Below are positions 7,538 through 15,058 of a stretch of 40,704 nt of DNA, piece after piece; within the stretch, counting starts at the first letter, position 1; each line of letters begins with the position of its first letter. Under the pieces are notes generated by a model. That model saw only the letters and a program-made list of their open reading frames with translations, did no database searches and was not told the DNA's origin. The position numbers were made by a program, and so were the translations under genes. This DNA comes from Lentisphaeria bacterium UBA1724 (GTDB lineage Bacteria; Verrucomicrobiota; Lentisphaeria; Oligosphaerales; Oligosphaeraceae): the NCBI GenBank assembly GCA_002315885.1, contig DCIO01000029.1, positions 4,318-45,021 of the forward strand. Reading direction: 5' to 3'.

Positions 7538-7557
7538 CGACGGCGTCCCCGCCGTCG
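7538..7557. repeat. Palindrome CGACGGCG-TCCC-CGCCGTCG, intergenic copy
   Basis: This is a perfect 8-base-pair stem with a 4-base loop in the gap 7453-7589. The identical 20 bases recur inside the coding tail of the topoisomerase gene at 40683-40702. Just before it lies AAAGGGACTCAAAGGGA, similar to the GGGACTCAA unit near the other copy. No other feature was seen in this gap. Confidence 0.9.
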
Positions 7558-7589
7558 GAAGATCGCCCTTTCATAGGGGCTCTAAGGAG

Positions 7590-8633
7590 TTACCAGATTC
7601 GGTGTGGGATTCCCAGGATGTCGGAGATGGCGTTTCTGGTGGGATGGATGGGATGTGTGCGGTTAAGTTTGTTCTTTGTGAAACCCACTGCATAGCCGGT
7701 TTCCTGGTCGCAGAAGCCCTCGGAACCCACGGCACCACCATGGCCGAACATCCTGGATAGGTCGTCTTGGGGACCGCAGAGGGCATACCCCAGCCCGAAT
7801 TTGTCCCAGGCATTGAGGTTCGTATCTTCGGGACAGCGGCAGAGCGTGGTGGCGTTTTTGAGAGTCTCCTGCTTCAGGTATTGTTTTTCGGGCAGGAGGT
7901 TCATATAGAGCTTTGCCAGGGAGTGTGCATTTGCGCAGCCGTTACTGGAGGGATTGAGACCTCCCAGGCAACCAAATTGATTGAAGAGGACGCGGCTGTC
8001 ATTGGGTGCGACCGTGCCATCGATAAATGCGACGCCTGCGTCATATTGTTCTTGGGAAATTCCGAAGAAGAGTCCATCGATGCCCATGGGGCCCAGGAGT
8101 TCTTCCTGCAGGAGTTGTCGCAGTGGTCGTCCGTCAGCCAATTCTGCCAGATGTCCTACCAGTGCACCGTATGTATGTGCGTGGTAGTGGTGCATTCCGC
8201 CGATGGTATCCAGGGGGGCGGATTGTGCCAGCGCGGGGATGACTTTATTCCAGTCGAACCACTCCAGGAAATCCAGTTGTTTTGGGACCTCGTAGAGTCC
8301 AGCGCGGTGTGAGAGGAGCTGCCAGACGCGGGTCTCCTCCTTGCCATTGCAGGCGTATTCGGGCCAGTAGTCGGCGACCTTGTCTTCGTAGCGGAGCTTT
8401 TCCTGTTCTGCCAGATGGTGGAGCAGGGTGGTTACCACGCCCTTTCCCACGGAGAAAATCGGGAAGAGAGTCTCCGTGGTGACCTTCGTGGTCTTTTCGG
8501 GTGTGGTGTATCCCGCGGACAGATCGCAGAGGAGCTGTCCGTGCTGATAGACCGCCAGCTGGCAGCCGCACTCCTCGCCAGAGGCGACTGCGTCATCCAA
8601 CGCCGCTTGTAGTTTCGAGACAAGGTCGCTCAT
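7590..8633 (-). CDS. Serine beta-lactamase-like hydrolase (class C/EstB-type esterase family)
   Basis: This 347-residue protein belongs to the beta-lactamase/penicillin-binding-protein-like serine hydrolases. The nucleophile motif S-x-x-K is Ser61-Val-Gly-Lys64 after TLFPIF. LSHRAGL (about 107-113) is the usual helix marker. Tyr150 in HYHAHTYG is the probable second catalytic motif, and His297-Gly-Gly takes the place of the K-T-G box, as in EstB-like esterases and many HGG members. No signal peptide is seen, so a cytoplasmic esterase or amidase is more likely than an antibiotic-resistance enzyme. It is the last gene of a minus-strand run, 8 bases after the ThuA-like gene, which suggests a shared catabolic role. 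Its substrate cannot be read from the sequence. Confidence 0.87.
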   Translation of the reverse strand: MSDLVSKLQAALDDAVASGEECGCQLAVYQHGQLLCDLSAGYTTPEKTTKVTTETLFPIFSVGKGVVTTLLHHLAEQEKLRYEDKVADYWPEYACNGKEETRVWQLLSHRAGLYEVPKQLDFLEWFDWNKVIPALAQSAPLDTIGGMHHYHAHTYGALVGHLAELADGRPLRQLLQEELLGPMGIDGLFFGISQEQYDAGVAFIDGTVAPNDSRVLFNQFGCLGGLNPSSNGCANAHSLAKLYMNLLPEKQYLKQETLKNATTLCRCPEDTNLNAWDKFGLGYALCGPQDDLSRMFGHGGAVGSEGFCDQETGYAVGFTKNKLNRTHPIHPTRNAISDILGIPHRIW

Positions 8634-8641
8634 TGCTCGGA

Positions 8642-9430
8642 TTACAGCGTCTTGTGGAGGGCGCTGGTGTCAATCTTTTCCAGGGGATTTTCGGAATAGA
8701 CCGTCTCCAGAGGCTGGGGCGTATGGGAGACGAATGAGTCGTCACGGAAATCGGGTGCGGCCCAGCGGATGGCGTTTGCCAGGACCTTCTGGACATTTTC
8801 GTTGTGGTAGATGGGGAAGGTCTCGTGGCCGGGGGAGAAGTAGAAGATCTTTCCGTTGCCGCGCTGGAAGGTCACGCCGCTGCGGAAGACATTGCCGCCT
8901 TCGTACCAGGAGGTGAAGATGATTTTACCGTCATCGGGGATGTCAAAGGCCTCGCCGTACATTTCGGTGTGTGGGATAGTGAAAGTCTCGGGGACGCCCG
9001 CCGCGATGGGATGTTTGCGGGGGACAGTCCAGATGCGTTCCTTCTCACCCACTTCGCGCCAATGCAGGGTGCAGCTGGTGCCCATGAGGCGTCGGAAGAG
9101 CTTGGAGAGATGTGCGGAGTGCATGGGGATGAAGCCCATGCCGTTGCAGACCCGGGCGGCCAGTTTCTCAACCAATGCGTCGTCCACCTTGCTGTGTGCC
9201 ACATGGCCCCACCACATGAGGACATCCGTATCCTCAATCAGAGCATCGGGCAAACCCTGTTCCGGCATGTCCAGGGAGACCGCCCGGATTTCCAGGTCGT
9301 CGGCCGCCAGCACGCCAGCCAGGTACTTGTGGATGCCTTGGGGATACCACTGACGGCAAAGGACGCCCAGGGCGCCGCCTTCCTGCTCGTGGACAAACTC
9401 ATTCCAAATCGTGACTTTGATCTTTGACAT
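8642..9430 (-). CDS. ThuA-like (trehalose utilisation) domain protein
   Basis: This 262-residue cytosolic protein is a single ThuA-like domain with a class I glutamine-amidotransferase-like fold. Family marks are the N-terminal strand KVTIWNEF, the segment DVLMWWGHVAHS (about 69-80), GMGFIPMHSAHLSKLF (about 97-112), HPIAAGVP, and the late GKIFYFSPGHE (about 203-213). ThuA proteins take part in sugar or keto-sugar breakdown, but their chemistry is poorly known. It lies between the metallophosphoesterase gene (44 bases upstream) and the beta-lactamase-like gene (8 bases downstream), so a three-gene unit is likely. The domain call is firm; pathway is inferred. Confidence 0.88.
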   Translation of the reverse strand: MSKIKVTIWNEFVHEQEGGALGVLCRQWYPQGIHKYLAGVLAADDLEIRAVSLDMPEQGLPDALIEDTDVLMWWGHVAHSKVDDALVEKLAARVCNGMGFIPMHSAHLSKLFRRLMGTSCTLHWREVGEKERIWTVPRKHPIAAGVPETFTIPHTEMYGEAFDIPDDGKIIFTSWYEGGNVFRSGVTFQRGNGKIFYFSPGHETFPIYHNENVQKVLANAIRWAAPDFRDDSFVSHTPQPLETVYSENPLEKIDTSALHKTL

Positions 9431-9474
9431 TTCTGAGGATTCCTTTTTGTTTGGTGTTTGAAAAATGAAATGAC

Positions 9475-10566
9475 TTACTTCTCTTTCTTAGGCCAGAGTT
9501 CCTCGGGGATGGAGACGAACTCGTGGCGCACATCCTTGATGCCCTGGTCGCCGATGGTGATGACAGTGCCGCCGTTGAGGCCGGGTTCCCAGTAGCACGC
9601 GCAACCCGTCTTGAGGGAATAGACCATCTTGACGCCTTTGTAGGGGATGACGAAGTTGTTCACGTGGTCATGGCCCGCCACAATCATCTTGGTGAAATCT
9701 GCCCGTAGGATGGATGCGAATGCGTTGTCCTCCAGGGGATAGCTGCAGATGCCTTCGTGCCTGACGCCGAAGGAGTCCTTGTAGCCCTCATTCCACATGG
9801 CCTTGTCGAGGCTCTGCTCGTAGGAGACCTTGTGTGGGTCGTCGGAGCTTGCGTATGCCGCCTTGAAGGCATCCTGGTAGGCGTAAACGGGGATGTGGAC
9901 CACCAGCATGCTATCCTGGAAGCCCTGGCTTTTGAGGGACGCGCACTGTTTTTCATACCACTCGAACTGGTTTGGGAACATTCGTCCCCAGACCAGCTCC
10001 TTGGGGTCGGTGGAATTGGGATTCTGCTCCCGGTCATGGGTGTCCATCATGAAAATTGCGGTGATGGGCTTGCCGTTTTCCATGATTTTGAGGACGTAAT
10101 TTCCGTTTCCCAGTTCCCGGGGGCCTTCTTGGAAGAGGGAGTATTGGTGTTTGGCAAAGCCCTGTGCGACGGAGTGGACGAAATCATAGCCCTCCTGGTT
10201 GTCGTGGTTGCCCCAGACATTTGCCCAGGGAATGCGGAAGCTGTCCAGATAGGATGCCAGGCTCTCGTATGCCAGGCTCTGTGGCGCCCAGGACAGGTCG
10301 CCACTGATGGTGATGAGGTCGGGCCTGACGCGGGCAATGAGTTCCTCCAGGGTGCGAACAAGGACCTTCCGGGTGTTGTGGCCTGCAATCCATTCGTCAT
10401 TGCCCATTTGGGGGTCGGAGAGGTTCAGGATGACGAAGTCTTTTCCGGGAGTCTTCTGGAGGATGGAACGGTCGTTGGAAGGCATGGCGTTCTGGGAAAC
10501 ACAGCTTGCGAGGCAGAGGGAAGCCAGGCAGGTGAGAATAAAGGCGAAGGTGTATTTTTTTAGCAT
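9475..10566 (-). CDS. Calcineurin-like metallophosphoesterase lipoprotein
   Basis: This 363-residue phosphoesterase is predicted to be lipid-anchored: the signal ends in LASC with Cys22. The two-metal site is read from Asp51 (LSDPQMG, in place of the usual D-x-H), Asp90 (SGDLSW), Asn120-His121 (GNHDNQ), a mid-protein His (VVHIPVY) and the C-terminal GHDHVNN pair. The D-P-Q form of motif I occurs in a sub-branch of these enzymes. It is likely to cleave a phosphomonoester or diester in the periplasm. It is the first gene of the minus-strand run with the ThuA-like and beta-lactamase-like genes. Divergent from it, 119 bases away, is a gene for a secreted protein. Confidence 0.88.
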   Translation of the reverse strand: MLKKYTFAFILTCLASLCLASCVSQNAMPSNDRSILQKTPGKDFVILNLSDPQMGNDEWIAGHNTRKVLVRTLEELIARVRPDLITISGDLSWAPQSLAYESLASYLDSFRIPWANVWGNHDNQEGYDFVHSVAQGFAKHQYSLFQEGPRELGNGNYVLKIMENGKPITAIFMMDTHDREQNPNSTDPKELVWGRMFPNQFEWYEKQCASLKSQGFQDSMLVVHIPVYAYQDAFKAAYASSDDPHKVSYEQSLDKAMWNEGYKDSFGVRHEGICSYPLEDNAFASILRADFTKMIVAGHDHVNNFVIPYKGVKMVYSLKTGCACYWEPGLNGGTVITIGDQGIKDVRHEFVSIPEELWPKKEK

Positions 10567-10685
10567 AGTTGAAAATGAAATGGGTGGTTATGTGGGATTG
10601 CCAGGAGCGACTCAAGGCAGTGCTACACATAGAGAATATATTTCAACAATCGCTTTTTTTATTCCAATCAAGGAGAAATCACGTC

Positions 10686-11366
10686 ATGCGTAAATTCAAG
10701 TCTGCTCTTTTTGCGTTGCTTCTTTGGGGAACGGTGGCTTTGTTTGCGGAGCCGCTGGCGGTGTCCTTTCAGCGTGGCGCCTGGTCCCAGGACCAATGGA
10801 CCATGGTGAAGAGCCCCCGTTGGGAAAATCGCGGGAGTTGGCAACAACTGGATGATGCCATCGTGAATGTCTGTCCCGCAGATGCCACCGACAAGGAGAT
10901 GATGGGACCACGGGCGGCAGAGACCTATACCAGTATGCTGTGGAAAGAACCCGTGAAGGGGAATTTCACCATGTCCTCCACCATGTCTTTCCAATATCGT
11001 ATGGCGCCGCTCTTTGTGCTGACCAAGGAACTTGGTGCGGATGCCACGGGCTATCCCGAATATCGTGAACACTGGGAGGTGGTGCTCTATGATGATGGCA
11101 TCAATGTCTGGCATCACGAATACTCCGAGGGAAAACCACACTGGCATCTGGCGGCTTCCGCACAATACAAATTCCAGCCCGAGACAAAATACACGCTGAA
11201 ATTGCAGGTCCAGCGCTTCCCTTATGGCGCACGAGTGACGGTGTCTTGCGGGGACGCAAAGGTGGTCTATACCGAACACGGTCTCCCAGAAACACTCTTC
11301 GTGGGTATCACGGGCTGCGAAGGGCCTTGCAAATTCTACGATTTCACACTGGATGCGGGGAGGTAG
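10686..11366 (+). CDS. Secreted protein of unknown function, probably beta-sandwich
   Basis: This 226-residue protein has a Sec signal (MRKFKSALFALLLWGTVALFAE, cut near residue 21). The rest is rich in short strands and aromatic residues, ending in LFVGITGCEGPCKFYDFTLDAG. That pattern resembles the concanavalin-like or DUF1080-type sandwich often attached to sugar-active proteins, but I cannot name the family. The frame is open from 10569. ATG 10686 is chosen because it begins the signal peptide and has AAGGAG 11 bases upstream. It diverges from the metallophosphoesterase run, so both may answer to control in the 119-base gap. A two-hairpin element starts 11 bases after its stop. Confidence 0.8.
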   Translation: MRKFKSALFALLLWGTVALFAEPLAVSFQRGAWSQDQWTMVKSPRWENRGSWQQLDDAIVNVCPADATDKEMMGPRAAETYTSMLWKEPVKGNFTMSSTMSFQYRMAPLFVLTKELGADATGYPEYREHWEVVLYDDGINVWHHEYSEGKPHWHLAASAQYKFQPETKYTLKLQVQRFPYGARVTVSCGDAKVVYTEHGLPETLFVGITGCEGPCKFYDFTLDAGR

Positions 11367-11377
11367 GCTCCGCCTGA

Positions 11378-11506
11378 CTTGCCCCTCGTTGCGCTTGCGC
11401 CTGCCTTGCCCCTCGTTGCGCTTGCGCCTGACTTGCCCCTCGTTGCGCTTGCGCCTGACGGCGCACGCTCCACGAGGGGCGGCACCTACGGGCGCCTGAT
11501 GGCGCC
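11378..11506 (+). repeat. Two-hairpin 3'-end element, locus 2, with triplicated left arm
   Basis: A 27-base left arm (CTTGCCCCTCGTTGCGCTTG... to CCTGA/C) is present three times in tandem (11378-11458). The last copy completes the element. The outer stem is CCCCTCGT (11436-11443) with ACGAGGGG (11472-11479); the inner is GCGCC (11451-11455) with GGCGC (11460-11464). The second hairpin is GGCGCC (11491-11496) with GGCGCC (11501-11506). No T-tract follows. The remaining gap to 11605 holds a -10-like TATAGT at 11553 but no convincing -35. Confidence 0.88.
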
Positions 11507-11605
11507 GTGCGGCAGTTCTCGCGTGTGCGCGTGTAAAGTGCTGGTTGGGGGTTATAGTATGGGAATTCCCCCTGAAAGAAGTACAACCGTCTTTTCTATT
11601 TTGCA

Positions 11606-12709
11606 ATGTTTCCTTCGCGTATCGTCATCCACCTAGACAAACTCCGTGCGAATTATCGCAGGATGGTGGAGAGTTACTCTGGTTTGAAGTTGGCGCCCGT
11701 CATCAAGGCGGACGCGTATGGTCATGGCATTGTAGCCTGTGCCAGGGCGCTGGAGGCGGAGGAAGTCCCCTATTTGTCGGTGTTCACGGTGGACGAAGCC
11801 CGTGAATTGCGTGATGCGGGGGTGAAGACCCGTCTGATTTTGCTGGGTGGCGCTCTGGATGTCGCGGAATGCGGCGAGGTCGCTGCTTTGGAAAATGTGG
11901 CGGTGGCGGGGTGGAACTTGGCGGAAATCCGCGAGTTGTCTTGTTGTGCGGTTGCGCAGAATCGCGTGGTTGATTTGCATTTGAAGATTGACAGCGGCAT
12001 GAGCCGGTTGGGATTCTTTGCGGACGAAGTGCCTGGCGTGGTCGCGGAAATCGCCTCCCTGCCTGGCTTGGTCATCAAGGGTGCCTTTACGCATCTGGCC
12101 AGCGCGGATTGTCCCGAGAAGGACTACACCGCTCGTCAGAGTGCGGCATTTGCGAAGGCGGTTTCGGCATTGCCTGCCACGGCCACGGAAATTCACGAGA
12201 GTGCCACCCCGGGCATGCTGGCGGGTGTGGGCTTGCAGTATCCCATTGTACGTCCTGGGTTTACTCTCTATGGCTACGGCAGTGACCTACGGACCCCTGG
12301 GCTGACCTTTGAGCCAGTCATGGATTTCACCAGCAAACTGATTTCTCTGAAGACCATCCCCGTGGGAGCGGAAATCTCCTACGGCGGTATCTATCGGGTG
12401 ACGGATAAGCCACGGCGGATTGCGGTGATTCCCGTTGGATATGCGGATGGCTATCCCCGGACGCTAGGCAACCAAGTGGAGGTGCTGGTCCGCGGCAGGC
12501 GCGCCCCGATTCGTGGACGGGTCTGCATGGGGATGATGATGGCGGATGTGACGGATATTCCCGACGCTACTGTGGGGGACGAGGTGGTCCTGCTGGGTAG
12601 CCAGGGCGCCGAGCGCATTGACGCCACGGAGTTGGCCCAGAAGGTGGGCTCTATCCCATACGAACTTCTGTGTAATCTCGGGAAGAATCCCAATCGTGTT
12701 TTTGTGTAG
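11606..12709 (+). CDS. alr: Alanine racemase
   Basis: This PLP enzyme interconverts L- and D-alanine for peptidoglycan. The 367-residue length is standard. Lys34 in VIKADAYGHG binds PLP. Tyr259 in EISYGGIY is the catalytic base from the other subunit. Arg134 (KIDSGMSRLGF) and Arg216 (VRPGFTLYG) are the expected carboxylate and pyridine-nitrogen contacts. In the usual GRVCMD segment the Asp is Gly here (GRVCMGMMM, Gly309), a mild variation. It stands alone, without ddl or murF, and follows a repeat-rich gap, so it probably has its own promoter. Confidence 0.95.
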   Translation: MFPSRIVIHLDKLRANYRRMVESYSGLKLAPVIKADAYGHGIVACARALEAEEVPYLSVFTVDEARELRDAGVKTRLILLGGALDVAECGEVAALENVAVAGWNLAEIRELSCCAVAQNRVVDLHLKIDSGMSRLGFFADEVPGVVAEIASLPGLVIKGAFTHLASADCPEKDYTARQSAAFAKAVSALPATATEIHESATPGMLAGVGLQYPIVRPGFTLYGYGSDLRTPGLTFEPVMDFTSKLISLKTIPVGAEISYGGIYRVTDKPRRIAVIPVGYADGYPRTLGNQVEVLVRGRRAPIRGRVCMGMMMADVTDIPDATVGDEVVLLGSQGAERIDATELAQKVGSIPYELLCNLGKNPNRVFV

Positions 12710-12718
12710 AGAGTAGGA

Positions 12719-12736
12719 ACGCAGCATTCCCTGCGT
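12719..12736 (+). other. Small hairpin between alr and the next gene
   Basis: ACGCAG-CATTCC-CTGCGT forms a 6-base-pair stem with a 6-base loop, lying 10 bases after alr and just before the AAGGAG of the next gene. There is no T-tract, so it is not a clear terminator. Confidence 0.45.
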
Positions 12737-12754
12737 AGCAAAGGAGACTACATC

Positions 12755-13642
12755 ATGGCTGACGAAGAGAAGAAGGAAACCAAAGAAACCAAGAAGTGCT
12801 GCAAATGCACCCGCATGCGGAAAATCATCCGTCGGACGCTCTTGGGACTCGCGATTTTTGTGGGCGTGATTTTGTTGATTGTCAGTATCGTCATCAACCA
12901 GCTGGATCCCATTGTGAAGACCGCAGTGGAGACCTACGGGCCTAAGATGCTGGGCGTCCCCGTTACCCTGGGGAAAGTGGATTTTTCTGTGCTCCGCATG
13001 CGCTTCGAGTTGTGCGATTTGGTGGTGGGGAATCCCGAGGGATATAAGACTGACAATGCAATTTCCGTGGGACGGATTTATGTCCATGTCCTTCCGGGGA
13101 CGATTCTTTTCTCGGATACCATCGTGGTGAAACAGATTTTGGTGGAAGACCCCGCCATCACCTACGAGGTGGGGTTGGGAAATTCCAATATCGGCACGAT
13201 TCTGAATAACCTGAACGGCGACAAGTCCGAAAAGCCCGAAAAAGAGGAGAAGCCTGAGGTCGCGGAGAAGTCCGAAGAGGGTGGTCAGAAGGTGGTTATC
13301 GAGGAAGTCTGTGTCTCTGGGGGAAAGATTCGTTTGTCCGCGAAGATTCTCCAGGGTGTTGCGGCACCCATTCCTCTCCCCACGGTTACTCTGCATGACA
13401 TTGGAAAGGAAAAGGAAGGCGGCACTTCTTTCCTAGACGCCAACAAGCAGATCCTTACCAAGACGCTGACCAGCGTCGTGGATGTCTCCAAGGAGGCCTT
13501 CGCAAAATTGACCGGCCTGGCTTCCGATGCCGCAAAGGCAGTGGGGAATGGCGCTAAGGCGGCCGCAGGCGCGGTCTCCGATGGCGTGAAGAGCGGCTTC
13601 AATGCGGTCAAGGGACTCTTTGGCGGGAAAAAGGAGGAATAA
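12755..13642 (+). CDS. Membrane-anchored AsmA-like protein with Ala-rich amphipathic tail
   Basis: This 295-residue protein has a charged cytoplasmic N-terminus with a CCKC cluster (15-18), one membrane segment (about 28-48), and a periplasmic part. The periplasmic part begins PIVKTAVETYGPKMLGVPVTLG and continues ELCDLVVGNPEG. It resembles the N-terminal repeat of AsmA/DUF748-type proteins implicated in envelope lipid transport and outer-membrane assembly. A Lys/Glu-rich linker (about 153-172) follows. The last 65 residues form Ala/Gly-rich amphipathic helices (ASDAAKAVGNGAKAAAGAV). It is much shorter than classical AsmA, so the assignment is tentative. ATG 12755 has AAGGAG 8 bases upstream. 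It follows alr by 45 bases and may be co-transcribed. Confidence 0.6.
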   Translation: MADEEKKETKETKKCCKCTRMRKIIRRTLLGLAIFVGVILLIVSIVINQLDPIVKTAVETYGPKMLGVPVTLGKVDFSVLRMRFELCDLVVGNPEGYKTDNAISVGRIYVHVLPGTILFSDTIVVKQILVEDPAITYEVGLGNSNIGTILNNLNGDKSEKPEKEEKPEVAEKSEEGGQKVVIEEVCVSGGKIRLSAKILQGVAAPIPLPTVTLHDIGKEKEGGTSFLDANKQILTKTLTSVVDVSKEAFAKLTGLASDAAKAVGNGAKAAAGAVSDGVKSGFNAVKGLFGGKKEE

Positions 13643-13644
13643 TT

Positions 13645-13872
13645 CTTGCCCCTCGCTGCGCTTGCGCCTTTCGGCGCGCGACTCCGCGAGGGGCGCACCT
13701 ACGGGCGCCTGAACGGCGCCCCCTACCAAAACGGGTTCCGCCCCTCGCTTGCGCCTGCCTTGCCCCTCGCTGCACTTGCGCCTGACGGCGCGCGCTACGC
13801 GAGGTGCGCACCTACGGGCGCCTTTCGGCGCCTCCTACCCAAACGGGTTCCGCCCCTCACTTGCGCCGTGAC
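13645..13872 (+). repeat. Two-hairpin 3'-end element, locus 3, tandem duplication of about 114 bases
   Basis: Two diverged copies (13645-13758 and 13759-13872) lie head to tail, starting 2 bases after the previous stop. Copy 1: outer CCCCTCGC (13649-13656)/GCGAGGGG (13686-13693), inner GCGCC (13664)/GGCGC (13673), second hairpin GGGCGCC (13703)/GGCGCCC (13715). Copy 2: outer CCCCTCGC (13763)/GCGAGGTG (13799, one mismatch), second hairpin GGCGCC (13817)/GGCGCC (13827). Each copy ends with a CAAACGGGTTCCGCCCCTC stretch. Together they nearly fill the gap 13643-13923. Confidence 0.9.
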
Positions 13873-13923
13873 GGCGCAATCAGTATCTTTTTTGTTGAAA
13901 ACCAATCGTTTTTTCATTCGATC

Positions 13924-15033
13924 ATGTCTCTTTCCTGTGGTTTTGTGGGACTGCCCAATGTTGGCAAGTCCACCCTTTTCAATGCACTCTCCAATGGCAA
14001 GGCTGCCGCGGAGAATTTTCCCTTCTGTACCATCGAGCCCAACACGGGCATTGTGCCTGTTCCCGATGCTCGTATCGACAAATTGGCCCAGTTGGAGAAA
14101 TCCGCGAAGGTGATTCCCGCGACAATGAAGTTCATTGACATTGCGGGATTGGTGGAAGGCGCCAGCAAAGGCGAGGGTCTTGGCAACCAGTTCCTTTCCC
14201 ACATTCGTGGTGTGGATGCGGTTGCCCACGTGGTCCGTTGCTTCAAGGATCCCGATGTCACCCACGTGAAAGAGAGCCTGGATCCCTGCCGGGACCTGGA
14301 CTTGATCTTGACGGAGTTGATGTTGGCGGACTTGGAATTCCTCCAGCAGAAGGTGGCAAAGGCGAAGAAGGGCAATCGCGGTGGCGTGACAATGGATCCC
14401 ACGGCGAAATTGGACCTGGAGCTCTCCCAGCGTTTCCTGGAAGCCCTGGAGAATGGCCAGATGCCCGAATACGACCATGAGGACGAGGACGAGACCAAAG
14501 TGGCGCAGCAGATGCAGCTCCTGACCCTCATTCCCGCTTTCGTGTGCGCCAATACCGACGAAGAGACCTACAAGAATTTCGGCAAGGAACCCATTTCCCA
14601 GGCGTTGATTGCCAAGGCGTCCGAGCACAAGATGGAAGTCATTCCCGTCTGCGCGAAATTTGAGACGGAGCTCCAGGGATTGGATGCCGAGGAAGCCCAG
14701 ATGTTCATGGCGGACTTGGGGATTGAGGAAAGTGGTCTGCAGCGCGTGATTCACACGGGCTACAAGATGCTGAATTACCTGACTTTCTTCACCACGGGTC
14801 CCGATGAAACCCGCGCCTGGACGGTGACCGCTGGGGCGACTGCACCTGAGGCGGCAGGGAAGATCCATACCGATATGCAGCGTGGTTTCATTCGCATGGA
14901 AGTCATTTCCTACGATGATTTGATGACATACGGTGGCTGGAACCAGGCCAAGGAAGCGGGAAAACTCCGCATTGAGGGCAAGGAATACATCGTGAAGGAT
15001 GGCGATTGCTGCTTTGTGAGATTCTCGGTGTAA
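13924..15033 (+). CDS. ychF: Ribosome-binding GTPase/ATPase YchF (OLA1 family)
   Basis: This universally conserved Obg-family P-loop NTPase associates with ribosomes and tends to prefer ATP. The 369-residue length fits. The P-loop is GLPNVGKS (9-16), followed by a DIAGLVEGASKGEGLGNQFL switch region. NTDEE stands where canonical GTPases have NKxD, as expected for YchF. The C-terminal TGS domain carries LNYLTFFTTGPDETRAWTV and the end segment KEYIVKDGDCCFVRF. The frame is open further upstream into the repeat, but ATG 13924 gives the family N-terminus (MSLSCGFVGLPNVGKST). No clear Shine-Dalgarno is seen. Confidence 0.96.
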   Translation: MSLSCGFVGLPNVGKSTLFNALSNGKAAAENFPFCTIEPNTGIVPVPDARIDKLAQLEKSAKVIPATMKFIDIAGLVEGASKGEGLGNQFLSHIRGVDAVAHVVRCFKDPDVTHVKESLDPCRDLDLILTELMLADLEFLQQKVAKAKKGNRGGVTMDPTAKLDLELSQRFLEALENGQMPEYDHEDEDETKVAQQMQLLTLIPAFVCANTDEETYKNFGKEPISQALIAKASEHKMEVIPVCAKFETELQGLDAEEAQMFMADLGIEESGLQRVIHTGYKMLNYLTFFTTGPDETRAWTVTAGATAPEAAGKIHTDMQRGFIRMEVISYDDLMTYGGWNQAKEAGKLRIEGKEYIVKDGDCCFVRFSV

Positions 15034-15058
15034 GTTGTAGCAGGGAGGAGACGAAAAG

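Noticed and set aside
11378..13872. Two-hairpin elements as integron attC sites
   Set aside because: I see no integrase gene and no RYYYAAC/GTTRRRY core sites, and the flanking genes include housekeeping genes rather than cassettes.
13804..13923. Upstream extension of the ychF frame into the repeat
   Set aside because: The added 40 residues would be repeat translation. The conserved YchF N-terminus begins at ATG 13924.
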